Shown: positions 1 through 6,216 of the stretch, in pieces
Layout of the letters: each line of letters starts with the position of its first letter
How positions within the stretch are numbered: position 1 is the first letter of the stretch
NCBI GenBank assembly: GCA_050736615.1
Contig: JBOHWL010000271.1
Location: forward strand, 1 to 6,301
Reading direction: 5' to 3'
Length of the DNA: 6,301 nt
Origin: JBOHWJ01 sp050736615
Lineage (GTDB): Bacteria; Desulfobacterota; Binatia; Binatales; Binataceae
Program-made: the position numbers and the translations under genes
The notes under the pieces: model-generated
Database searches by the model: none
What the model saw: the letters and a program-made list of their open reading frames with translations, nothing else
Told to the model about the DNA's origin: nothing

Positions 1-1217
1 TCTCCGAATGGCTTTATGCCTTGCGCGTGTTCGACGAAGCCGCCGACGCCCGGCCGCTCGGCGAACTCTTAAAGCGCGACCGAAGCCAGCCTCATGAACC
101 GCAGCGGATGAGTGACGAATTGCGGGAGATTTCGCAGGCGCGGATCGCCGGGCTGCCGCTCGAATTGGGTCTGCTCAGCCAACGTTTTTCCACCAAGCGA
201 GGACGGATATTTAAAAGAACCGTCCGAAATCTTGGCATCTCGTTGGAAGACGAACTGTGGCAGCGTCTCGAAGCGCCGCTGGCGGAGTTCGCGATCTTCT
301 CGCTACCCGCACAAACCCTCAAATCCAATATTCCATTGACTAAGCAGGAATTAGCTCGGCAAACGAAGCTGATCGATGACTTGCTCGATCATGGCAATAT
401 CCCGATGGCGCTAGGCCTGATGGATGAATGGACGGTTTCGTGGGCGGTATGGCTCAAGGGTCATTCGCAATCGTGGCTGGACTACAAAAAAACACGGCGC
501 CCGGCCGGAGCCATACTCAATTCGCTCGCCGAGCTGGCCAGGGAGCCCAACGGGCGCCATGGCCTGACGGAAGAACAGTGCCGTCTGGGAAAATTTTGGA
601 GCGAGCTGACGGAATTGCGCAACGGCTTCGCTCATCAGGGCATGCGGCCCGAGCAACTGTTCGGTTCGAAGGCGCGGAGCGAATTGAAAAGCGTTCAAGA
701 GTTCTGGCTGCGGTTGAAGCAAGTACCGGAAATCGAACTGGCGCCGTTCGCCACTGAAACGCTCATGGTCACTCCGCTCGGCCATTCAGTCGGCGTAATC
801 AATAGCGCGATCAAAGCGTGCGAGCGCGCAGGGATCGCTCCGAGCAAATGTCTCGTACTGTGTTCCGATGAAACTGTCGCGAAGCTCGACGAAGCCATCG
901 GCGGGGCCGAATTCACCGGCCCCGTCAAACCGATCCGAATCACGGACCCGTACGGCGGCGCCGAAGTGTTGATGCAAATCGAGCGACAAACCCGAACCTA
1001 TCTGCTCAATGCGCGTGAGGTGCTGGTGAATCTGACCGGGGGCACCACGCTGATGGGATTGGCGATGGCAGCGATGGCCGATAAGGCAAAACGTCTGGGC
1101 CGCGACGTGCGTCGCTTCGGCCTCATCGATCGGAGGACGCCGGCGGAACAGCAGGCGGACCCTTTTAAAGTAAGCGAAGCGTTTTGGCTCGACGAGGAGA
1201 GTAGCGATGGCGATTGA
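1..1217 (+). CDS. CARF/HEPN CRISPR ancillary ribonuclease, Csx1/Csx2 (TM1812)-like, 5' partial
   Basis: This is probably the cyclic-oligoadenylate-activated RNase of the type III system. The frame is open to the left edge (first complete codon at base 3). The first in-frame start, TTG at 21, has no purine-rich site before it, so the true start lies outside. Residues are numbered here from base 21. The first residues (W-L-Y-A-L-R, then D-A-R-P-L) resemble the segment that follows the N-terminal CARF domain in TM1812/Csx2 proteins; this is recalled family knowledge, not a search. A mostly helical region at about 100-235 holds the HEPN motif R200-x4-H205 (RNGFAH). From about 247 a second fold begins that looks like a CARF domain: strand plus T-P-L-G-H-S loop (251-256), D-P-Y-G-G (309-313) and N-L-T-G-G-T (337-342). 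The usual Csx1/Csm6 order is CARF then HEPN, so a CARF-like domain after HEPN is notable. The stop overlaps cmr1 by 11 bases. The CRISPR effector role is well supported; the exact subfamily is not. Confidence 0.85.
   Translation, partial: SEWLYALRVFDEAADARPLGELLKRDRSQPHEPQRMSDELREISQARIAGLPLELGLLSQRFSTKRGRIFKRTVRNLGISLEDELWQRLEAPLAEFAIFSLPAQTLKSNIPLTKQELARQTKLIDDLLDHGNIPMALGLMDEWTVSWAVWLKGHSQSWLDYKKTRRPAGAILNSLAELAREPNGRHGLTEEQCRLGKFWSELTELRNGFAHQGMRPEQLFGSKARSELKSVQEFWLRLKQVPEIELAPFATETLMVTPLGHSVGVINSAIKACERAGIAPSKCLVLCSDETVAKLDEAIGGAEFTGPVKPIRITDPYGGAEVLMQIERQTRTYLLNAREVLVNLTGGTTLMGLAMAAMADKAKRLGRDVRRFGLIDRRTPAEQQADPFKVSEAFWLDEESSDGD
1195..1199 (+). promoter_or_regulatory. Ribosome binding site of cmr1
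   Basis: AGGAG lies 7 bases before the ATG at 1207, inside the end of the effector gene. The good match and spacing support 1207 as the cmr1 start despite the 11-base overlap with the upstream gene. Confidence 0.75.
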
Positions 1218-2427
1218 GGTGATCGAGGCAAACTATCGCCTCGTCACACCGGCGTTCTGTGGTGGCGCGGATCCACGAAAACCGGAGTTGCGGCTGCCGA
1301 GTTTTAAAGGGGTCCTGCGCTGGTGGTGGCGAGCGCTGGCATGGCCGCGTTATGGCAATCTCGACAAGATTCAGCATCTCGACAAGATTCAGCATGCCGA
1401 GGAATTACTGTTCGGCAGCGTCGCGCGCCAAAGCGCAACCATGATGCGCCTGGAGGTTGTTGCCGAACCTCCTTCTTTGAAAGTTGGCGGGGCCCTCGAA
1501 GGTAAGCTCGGTGACGGGAACAGGTTCGGCGAGGGCGCGCGCTATCTGGGCTATGGCGTGATGGAGACCGGACGAAACAAACTGACGCGCGGGTGTGTGG
1601 CCGCACCGCTGCATTTCACCGTTGAGTTGCGCTGCCGCGATTTGGATGAAGCGGCCATGACTTCGCTGCTTGAGGCACTGCGTGCGCTCGGCTTGCTCGG
1701 CGGCATCGGGGCCAAGAGCCGCAAAGGTTACGGCAGCCTGGTATTGAAGGAGGTACGGCTGAACGGCGCCTCGTGCTGGACGGCGCCGCGGACGCTCAAC
1801 GACCTGGTTGATGAGGTTAGGAAGCTCTACAGGGAAGCAAGCCCGGCGAAATTGCCGCCGTATACCGCCTTTTCCGCGCAATCCCGCCACGTCTTTCTAT
1901 CGGCGGGCGATGGTGAAGACGCGCTCGGACTATTGGACCGCGTCGGGCGCGAGATGATGCGGTATCGTAGCTGGGGTCATGACGGCAAGGTGCTCGACGG
2001 GAAAAGGGAGGAAAATTTCACCCACGACCATTATTTGATGAGAGAATTGCGGCCTTCACAGCGGAAAGATCATCCGCAGCGAATCGCCTTTGGGCTTCCA
2101 CATAATTACGGCAAGGGACCTGAGAATGAAGTCGAACCGGCCGATGATGGGCTCGATCGGCGGGCAAGTCCGCTCCTGATTCATCTGCACGAATGCGCGA
2201 ACAAACCGATCGCGGTGCTATCGTTTTTGCCGGCGCAATTCCTGCCGGAGCACAACGGCAAGCAGCCGCTTATCAATGTCGGCGGCCAGAAAGTGCCGCT
2301 CGCAGATAATGCTTCCCTCTGGGAGCCAATCAACGACCTGCTCGATCGTTTCCTCCAGCAGTCGCAAAAATATAAGCGCATAGAACCGTTTGGCGCGTCG
2401 CGAAGCCTGCCAGAGGCACGGCCGTGA
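1207..2427 (+). CDS. cmr1: Cmr1, Cas7-type RAMP subunit of type III-B effector complex
   Basis: Cmr1 is a RAMP protein with two ferredoxin-like (RRM) folds that sits at the far end of the Cmr complex, near the 3' part of the crRNA and target. This 406-residue protein opens with the Cmr1 signature: Y-R-L-V-T-P (10-15), C-G-G-A-D-P, then P-S-F-K-G with R-W-W-W-R-A-L (31-44). The glycine-rich RAMP loop is at 162-176 (G-G-I-G-A-K-S-R-K-G-Y-G). In the C-terminal half, F-G-L-P-H-N-Y (295-301) and R-R-A-S-P-L (318-323) are also typical. Length is in the family range. Residues 52-63 are a perfect repeat of LDKIQH caused by an 18-bp tandem duplication, in a loop between the R-W-W-W-R-A-L helix and the E-L-L-F-G-S segment. 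A good ribosome binding site supports the ATG. The gene ends in a 4-base GTGA overlap with cas10. Confidence 0.95.
   Translation: MAIEVIEANYRLVTPAFCGGADPRKPELRLPSFKGVLRWWWRALAWPRYGNLDKIQHLDKIQHAEELLFGSVARQSATMMRLEVVAEPPSLKVGGALEGKLGDGNRFGEGARYLGYGVMETGRNKLTRGCVAAPLHFTVELRCRDLDEAAMTSLLEALRALGLLGGIGAKSRKGYGSLVLKEVRLNGASCWTAPRTLNDLVDEVRKLYREASPAKLPPYTAFSAQSRHVFLSAGDGEDALGLLDRVGREMMRYRSWGHDGKVLDGKREENFTHDHYLMRELRPSQRKDHPQRIAFGLPHNYGKGPENEVEPADDGLDRRASPLLIHLHECANKPIAVLSFLPAQFLPEHNGKQPLINVGGQKVPLADNASLWEPINDLLDRFLQQSQKYKRIEPFGASRSLPEARP
1358..1395 (+). repeat. Perfect 18-bp in-frame tandem duplication inside cmr1
   Basis: The unit ATCTCGACAAGATTCAGC occurs twice in a row (1358-1375 and 1376-1393), followed by two bases of a third copy, with no mismatch. 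It encodes LDKIQH twice (Cmr1 residues 52-63). The phase is kept, and the repeat lies in a predicted surface loop. It looks like replication slippage, or a sequence or assembly artefact. It is not a CRISPR repeat, because there is no spacer. Confidence 0.95.
2412..2416 (+). promoter_or_regulatory. Weak ribosome binding site of cas10
   Basis: AGAGG ends 7 bases before the GTG at 2424, near the end of cmr1. It is a moderate match. With the GTGA overlap it suggests that cas10 relies partly on ribosomes finishing cmr1. Confidence 0.5.
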
Positions 2428-4277
2428 CGCGGCACTTGCATCTGTCTATCGGACCGGTGCAGGCGTTCGTCAAACAATCGCGCCGCACGCGCGACTTGTG
2501 GGCCAGTTCGTATCTGCTGTCGTTTCTGACTGGACACGCCCTGTGCGGAGCCAAGACGGCGGGAGCAACCGTCATCAGTCCGCGGACCGATAACGATCCG
2601 ATGCTGTTGCGCTTGGAAAACCCAGCCAACGAAGCGCCGCTGATGGGTTCGCTGCCCAACCAATTCACGCTCGAACTGCCCGCGAATACAATGCCTGGGG
2701 CCGTGGCGAAAGCGGCGCGCCAAGCATTCGACGCGGCCTGGCGGCATGTCTGCGAGGCGGTGTGGGCGCGCTTTATGGAAGATGCTGCCGCGCTCGGCAA
2801 TGAGACCCGAACGATCTGGGACCTGCAGATTAACGGCTTTTGGGAGTTCATGTGGGTGGCCGGCAGCGCGGACGAGACCGGCTTGCTGGCGCGGCGCAAG
2901 CTCTGGCGGACACATTGGTTGTCTGAGGAGCCAGGCGACAAGTGTTCCCTGATGCCAGATTTTCAGGAGCTTTCCGGCTACGTTCGCGCGACCCAGCGTC
3001 AAGCGCAGGAGGATTTTTGGAATCGCGTCCGCAGCCGCATGCCGGCGCTCGATCTGGATGAGCGGGAACGGCTGTGCGCGATCGCGATGGTCAAGCGGCT
3101 GTACCCGCGTGTCGCGGAAAAAGCGCTGGGCTGGCCGGTCGACGTGGTCCATTGGCCATCCACCGTTGATATGGCTGCGGCCCCATGGGCGGGTAAGGTC
3201 ATCGCGAGCGCCGCGCGCCAAGCTGACGAGTTCGCCTCGGCCGTCGAGCGAGCCAGCGACCAACGCGCGCTCAGTGGCGGCATGCGCGACTTGCTCGATA
3301 GCACTTCGACGGGAAAGTTCGCGCGCCTTGACGCGAACTGGCTTCACCAATCGTTTTTGTCCAATTCGAAATTGGCTCCGCTTACGACGGAAAGTGATCG
3401 TGAAGGCCTGGTGAAGCGGCTCGAAGAGCTCTACAACGCACACGGAGCGCCGCCCATCTATTTCGCCCTGCTGCTTGCAGACGGCGATCGGCTGGGACAG
3501 TTAGCCGGCTCGCTCGGCAGCGAAATCGTTTCGCAGGCGTTGGCGGAGTTCACGCGCGGTGCTCCCACGATAGTGGGAAGGTATCACGGAAAAGCAATCT
3601 ATGCCGGCGGCGACGACCTGTTGGCGATACTGCCGGTTGAAAGCGCGCTTGAATGCGCTCACGAAATCGAAGCGGCCTATCGCGCCGCTTTTAATAAATC
3701 CGGCGCCGTGGGCGTTGAGCGCGCGACGTTGTCGGCCGCCATCGTTTTTGCACATATCCGTTCGCCTCTGGCCCTCGTCCTGAACGAGGCGCATCGGCTA
3801 CTCGACGACGTTGCCAAAGAGGAAAACGGCCGCAGTTCACTGGCGGTCGGTATTTTCCGGGACGAATGTGTCGCGCAATGGGTCACGAGGTGGTGGCGCG
3901 GCGGTCCGGATGCCATTGAGCTTACGGCGGCTGAAGCGGCCGGTGAGATCGCGAATGACCTGCGCAACGGAGAATTGTCAAATGCGCTGCTGCATCGTCT
4001 CGCGGTGATGCTGGGGACGCTGTGCGGACCACTCAAGACCGGTGGCTTTGCCGATTTTCCCGCCGAACTTGATTGCCGGGCGCTCCTGCAAGGTGAAATC
4101 GCGCATAGCATGACCGCTCGCGGCGATGGAAAAGTGGAACGGGCGGCGGCGCTAGCATCAAAGCTCGACGCGCTGCTGCGGCGCGCGCATACCACCGAGA
4201 AGTCTTCGCAAATCGGCGTCGATGCGCTGTGGATCGCGCGCCTGCTCGCTAAGGGCGGCTTCGAGGAAGAGTCGTGA
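2424..4277 (+). CDS. cmr2: Cmr2/Cas10, large subunit with cyclase palm, lacking the HD domain
   Basis: Cas10 is the large subunit of the type III-B complex. On target RNA binding its palm domains make cyclic oligoadenylate from ATP. This 617-residue protein starts directly in the first palm-like domain (L-H-L-S-I-G-P-V-Q-A-F-V, 5-16, then T-R-D-L-W-A-S-S-Y-L-L-S). A helical middle part carries L-C-A-I-A-M-V-K-R (217-225) and H-W-P-S-T (243-247), both Cmr2-like. The second palm has D353-G-D355 and the catalytic hairpin G395-G396-D397-D398, followed by A-K-x4-G-R (464-471). A helical C-terminal domain follows. There is no N-terminal HD nuclease domain, and an in-frame TAA at 2373-2375 with no start codon between it and 2424 rules out a longer form. 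Pyrococcus furiosus Cmr2 is about 870 residues with about 215 in the HD domain, so the length fits clean loss of that domain. No CxxC pair of the usual zinc ribbon is present; only a single Cys remains in G-D-K-C-S-L-M (171-177). Confidence 0.96.
   Translation: MTRHLHLSIGPVQAFVKQSRRTRDLWASSYLLSFLTGHALCGAKTAGATVISPRTDNDPMLLRLENPANEAPLMGSLPNQFTLELPANTMPGAVAKAARQAFDAAWRHVCEAVWARFMEDAAALGNETRTIWDLQINGFWEFMWVAGSADETGLLARRKLWRTHWLSEEPGDKCSLMPDFQELSGYVRATQRQAQEDFWNRVRSRMPALDLDERERLCAIAMVKRLYPRVAEKALGWPVDVVHWPSTVDMAAAPWAGKVIASAARQADEFASAVERASDQRALSGGMRDLLDSTSTGKFARLDANWLHQSFLSNSKLAPLTTESDREGLVKRLEELYNAHGAPPIYFALLLADGDRLGQLAGSLGSEIVSQALAEFTRGAPTIVGRYHGKAIYAGGDDLLAILPVESALECAHEIEAAYRAAFNKSGAVGVERATLSAAIVFAHIRSPLALVLNEAHRLLDDVAKEENGRSSLAVGIFRDECVAQWVTRWWRGGPDAIELTAAEAAGEIANDLRNGELSNALLHRLAVMLGTLCGPLKTGGFADFPAELDCRALLQGEIAHSMTARGDGKVERAAALASKLDALLRRAHTTEKSSQIGVDALWIARLLAKGGFEEES
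4263..4271 (+). promoter_or_regulatory. Ribosome binding site of cmr3
   Basis: The purine run GAGGAAGAG inside the end of cas10 serves either of two adjacent in-frame starts. These are GTG at 4274 (4-base overlap) and ATG at 4277 (1-base overlap). Spacing allows both. ATG is preferred here because it gives the usual Cmr3 N-terminus; the proteins differ by one residue. Confidence 0.55.
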
Positions 4278-5389
4278 TGAAGCTTCTGGTCACGCCAATT
4301 GATACCTGGTTTTTCCGCGACTCCACTCCGTTCGACATGGAGGCGGCGCCACAAGCCGGTGTACGCGGGGTCTTTCCGCCATCTCCGGCAACAGTGACCG
4401 GCACCGTGCGGGCGGCGCTCGCACGCGTTAATGGCTGGAACGGACGGGGCGACTGGAACGATGAGTTGAAAGCGATATTGGGTGACGGTCCCGACGACTT
4501 GGGATGTCTGGCGCTTACCGGTCCGTTTGTAGTGCGTAATGGTGAGCCGATTTTTTCTTTGCCGCGGCATGTTGCCGGACGGCGCGATGCGAACGGAACC
4601 TGGACGGCGTCCACGATGATTCGCGCGGGCACGGACGGCGTCGCATGCGATTTGGGCGAAACGGTCCGACTTCCTGAGTTGAGCGGCACGGATTCAGCCA
4701 ATGCGGAGAGGGTCGAGCACGTCGCGGGCAACTGGATAACGCTCGGGGGCCTGCGGCGAATTCTCGCGGGCGAATTGCCCGAGGAAAAACAAATTGTTGC
4801 AAGCGAAAAAGTGTGGCATGAGGAATCGCGCGTCGGCATTAGACGCAATCCGGACACACGTACCACTGACGAAGGCGCGCTTTACAGTACCCGGCACGCG
4901 CGGCCTGAAGCATCGATCGGCATTGCCGTCGAAGTCACCGGCGTTCCGGAAAATTGGGCCTTGCCGAATTCGATAATTCCGTTCGGCGGCGAGAGCCGTT
5001 GCGCGGCATGTGAGGAGTGGGACTGCGAAATTGATTTGAAGCTTGTCCAAGCGCCGATGGACCGCCAATCGTTCGCGCTGATTGCGTTGACGCCAGCGTT
5101 GATCCACGCCGACGTGCTGTGCGGACGCGCGCCACTCTCAGAGCAATGGCCCGCGCACGTGGTCTGCGCATGCGCCGATCGTCCGCTGCGAATCGGCGGG
5201 TGGGATTCGCTTAAGCGCGCGCCGTTGCGGCTGAAAAACGCACTTGCTCCCGGCAGCGTGCTGTTCTGCAAAGGTGAGGAGCCGCCGGACGATGACTATA
5301 AGCGTCGTGGGCTGCTCCGTCTTGGGTCCCGACAACCGCTTGGCTTCGGACTGTTTGCCATAGGCGTAATGCCCAAGGAGGGCGCATGA
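4277..5389 (+). CDS. cmr3: Cmr3, Cas5-type subunit of type III-B effector complex
   Basis: Cmr3 is the Cas5-like RAMP protein that pairs with Cas10 at the foot of the complex and holds the 5' repeat-derived tag of the crRNA. The 370-residue protein (counted from ATG 4277) shows the family N-terminus: P-I-D-T-W-F-F-R-D (7-15), P-F (18-19) and F-P-P-S-P-A-T-V-T-G-T-V-R-A-A-L (33-48). It continues with E-S-R-V-G-I (183-188) before D-E-G-A-L-Y (198-203), then P-F-G-G-E-S-R (235-241). The C-terminal RAMP-type glycine-rich segment is G-S-R-Q-P-L-G-F-G (350-358). C242-x2-C245 with C250 directly after G-G-E-S-R is a small cysteine cluster that I do not recall as conserved in Cmr3. The start could equally be GTG at 4274. 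The gene overlaps cas10 by 1 base (4 if GTG is used) and cmr4 by 4 bases (ATGA). Confidence 0.93.
   Translation: MKLLVTPIDTWFFRDSTPFDMEAAPQAGVRGVFPPSPATVTGTVRAALARVNGWNGRGDWNDELKAILGDGPDDLGCLALTGPFVVRNGEPIFSLPRHVAGRRDANGTWTASTMIRAGTDGVACDLGETVRLPELSGTDSANAERVEHVAGNWITLGGLRRILAGELPEEKQIVASEKVWHEESRVGIRRNPDTRTTDEGALYSTRHARPEASIGIAVEVTGVPENWALPNSIIPFGGESRCAACEEWDCEIDLKLVQAPMDRQSFALIALTPALIHADVLCGRAPLSEQWPAHVVCACADRPLRIGGWDSLKRAPLRLKNALAPGSVLFCKGEEPPDDDYKRRGLLRLGSRQPLGFGLFAIGVMPKEGA
5375..5381 (+). promoter_or_regulatory. Strong ribosome binding site of cmr4
   Basis: AAGGAGG lies 4 bases before the ATG at 5386, at the end of cmr3. It is the best match to the anti-Shine-Dalgarno sequence of any gene start in the window. 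That fits a subunit needed in several copies per complex. Confidence 0.75.
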
Positions 5390-6216
5390 AGGCGGTGATG
5401 CTGGGGTTGATCGCGGAAACCGCAATCCATTGTGGCGCGGGGCGGAGTTCAGGCGTGATCGATTTGCCGGTCGCGCGCGAAGCGGCCACCGACTATCCGT
5501 TCATACCGGGTTCGGGGCTGAAAGGTTCGCTACGTGACCGGGCACGGGAGCGTAAATGGCTCAATGGTGGCCTCGACCGCGTATTCGGCAAACCTGATAG
5601 CGCGGGCAGGTTGCTGTTTTCCGACGTGCGCTTGATGCTGCTGCCGGTGCGCAGCCTGACCGGCGCCTATCGCTGGCTCACCTGTCCGCTGCTGTTGGAG
5701 CGTTATCGGCGCGATCTGACCCGCTGCGGTATCGGCGCGACGCTAACCATCCCGCCGATAGCGGGCGGCGATGGAATGCCGGGCGTGCTGACCGAAGGGG
5801 CGAATAACGAACGGTTGCTGCTTGAAGAACGTGAGTTCGCGATCACCGGCGCCTGTCCGCCGGAAGTCGTAGAGGGAATCAAATCGTTGATCAGGCATCC
5901 GGAGGCACGCGAGCGTCTGGCGCATCAACTTGCCATCGTGAACGACGACGACTTCGCCTGGTTCTGCCGCAACGCGCTGCCAATCCAAGCCCGCAATGGT
6001 CTAAACAACAAAACCAAACAGAGCGAAAAGCTCTGGTATGAAGAGAGTCTGCCGCCAGATACGGTTCTGTACGCCATGGTGATTCCCCGTGATGACGAAA
6101 CCGCAGTGATCCGCGAGCTGTTTCCGGACGCCGATCCGTATCTTCAGATCGGCGGCAATGAAACCGTCGGGCACGGCTGGGTCGCCGTTTCGATACTCGG
6201 GGGAAATCGTGAGTGA
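5386..6216 (+). CDS. cmr4: Cmr4, Cas7 backbone subunit and target RNA nuclease
   Basis: Cmr4 forms the repeated backbone of the complex along the crRNA and cuts target RNA at about 6-nucleotide intervals. The 276-residue protein has the Cas7-type N-terminus with H15-C-G-A-G-R and D26 in S-G-V-I-D-L-P-V-A-R-E. Asp26 is the residue known to be catalytic in Pyrococcus furiosus Cmr4, and here it has the same number. The RAMP motif G-S-G-L-K-G-S-L-R (42-50) follows, then the Cmr4 signature G-R-L-L-F-S-D-V-R (74-82) through P-V-R-S-L (87-91) to W-L-T-C-P (97-101). The 120-150 region is the inserted thumb. Near the end are L-W-Y-E-E-S-L-P-P-D-T (216-226) and the glycine-rich G-G-N-E-T-V-G-H-G-W (256-265). 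Length is normal. The gene overlaps cmr3 by 4 bases and cmr5 by 8, and has the strongest ribosome binding site here. Confidence 0.96.
   Translation: MKAVMLGLIAETAIHCGAGRSSGVIDLPVAREAATDYPFIPGSGLKGSLRDRARERKWLNGGLDRVFGKPDSAGRLLFSDVRLMLLPVRSLTGAYRWLTCPLLLERYRRDLTRCGIGATLTIPPIAGGDGMPGVLTEGANNERLLLEEREFAITGACPPEVVEGIKSLIRHPEARERLAHQLAIVNDDDFAWFCRNALPIQARNGLNNKTKQSEKLWYEESLPPDTVLYAMVIPRDDETAVIRELFPDADPYLQIGGNETVGHGWVAVSILGGNRE
6199..6204 (+). promoter_or_regulatory. Putative ribosome binding site of cmr5
   Basis: The purine run CGGGGGAAA around 6198-6206 ends close to the GTG at 6209, with the G-rich core 4 bases before it. The match is fair and supports choosing this GTG over the out-of-frame GTG at 6213. 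Confidence 0.4.

Noticed and set aside
21..23. TTG at 21 as the real start of the effector gene
   Set aside because: No purine-rich site precedes it. The frame is open to the left edge, and the residues encoded before it (S-E-W-L-Y-A) join smoothly to a family-like segment. The gene is best treated as 5' partial.
1358..1395. The tandem repeat as a remnant CRISPR array
   Set aside because: The units are 18 bp, directly adjacent with no spacer, and in frame within cmr1 coding sequence.
2181..3443. Long open frame of 420 codons on the minus strand
   Set aside because: It lies opposite the 3' end of cmr1 and the first half of cas10, both clear protein families. Its translation is rich in Arg, His and Ser with no recognisable domain, as expected for the antisense of GC-rich coding DNA.
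3677..4570. Minus-strand open frame of 297 codons across the cas10/cmr3 junction
   Set aside because: It is a shadow of two well-supported genes, with a low-complexity Ser/Ala/Arg-rich translation and no start context.
4814..6047. Shared motif S-E-K-(V/L)-W-(H/Y)-E-E-S in Cmr3 and Cmr4, suggesting internal duplication
   Set aside because: In Cmr3 it precedes the E-S-R-x-G-I segment, while in Cmr4 it precedes the L-P-P-D-T strand. The structural contexts differ and there is no wider similarity around it, so it is probably coincidence within related RAMP folds.
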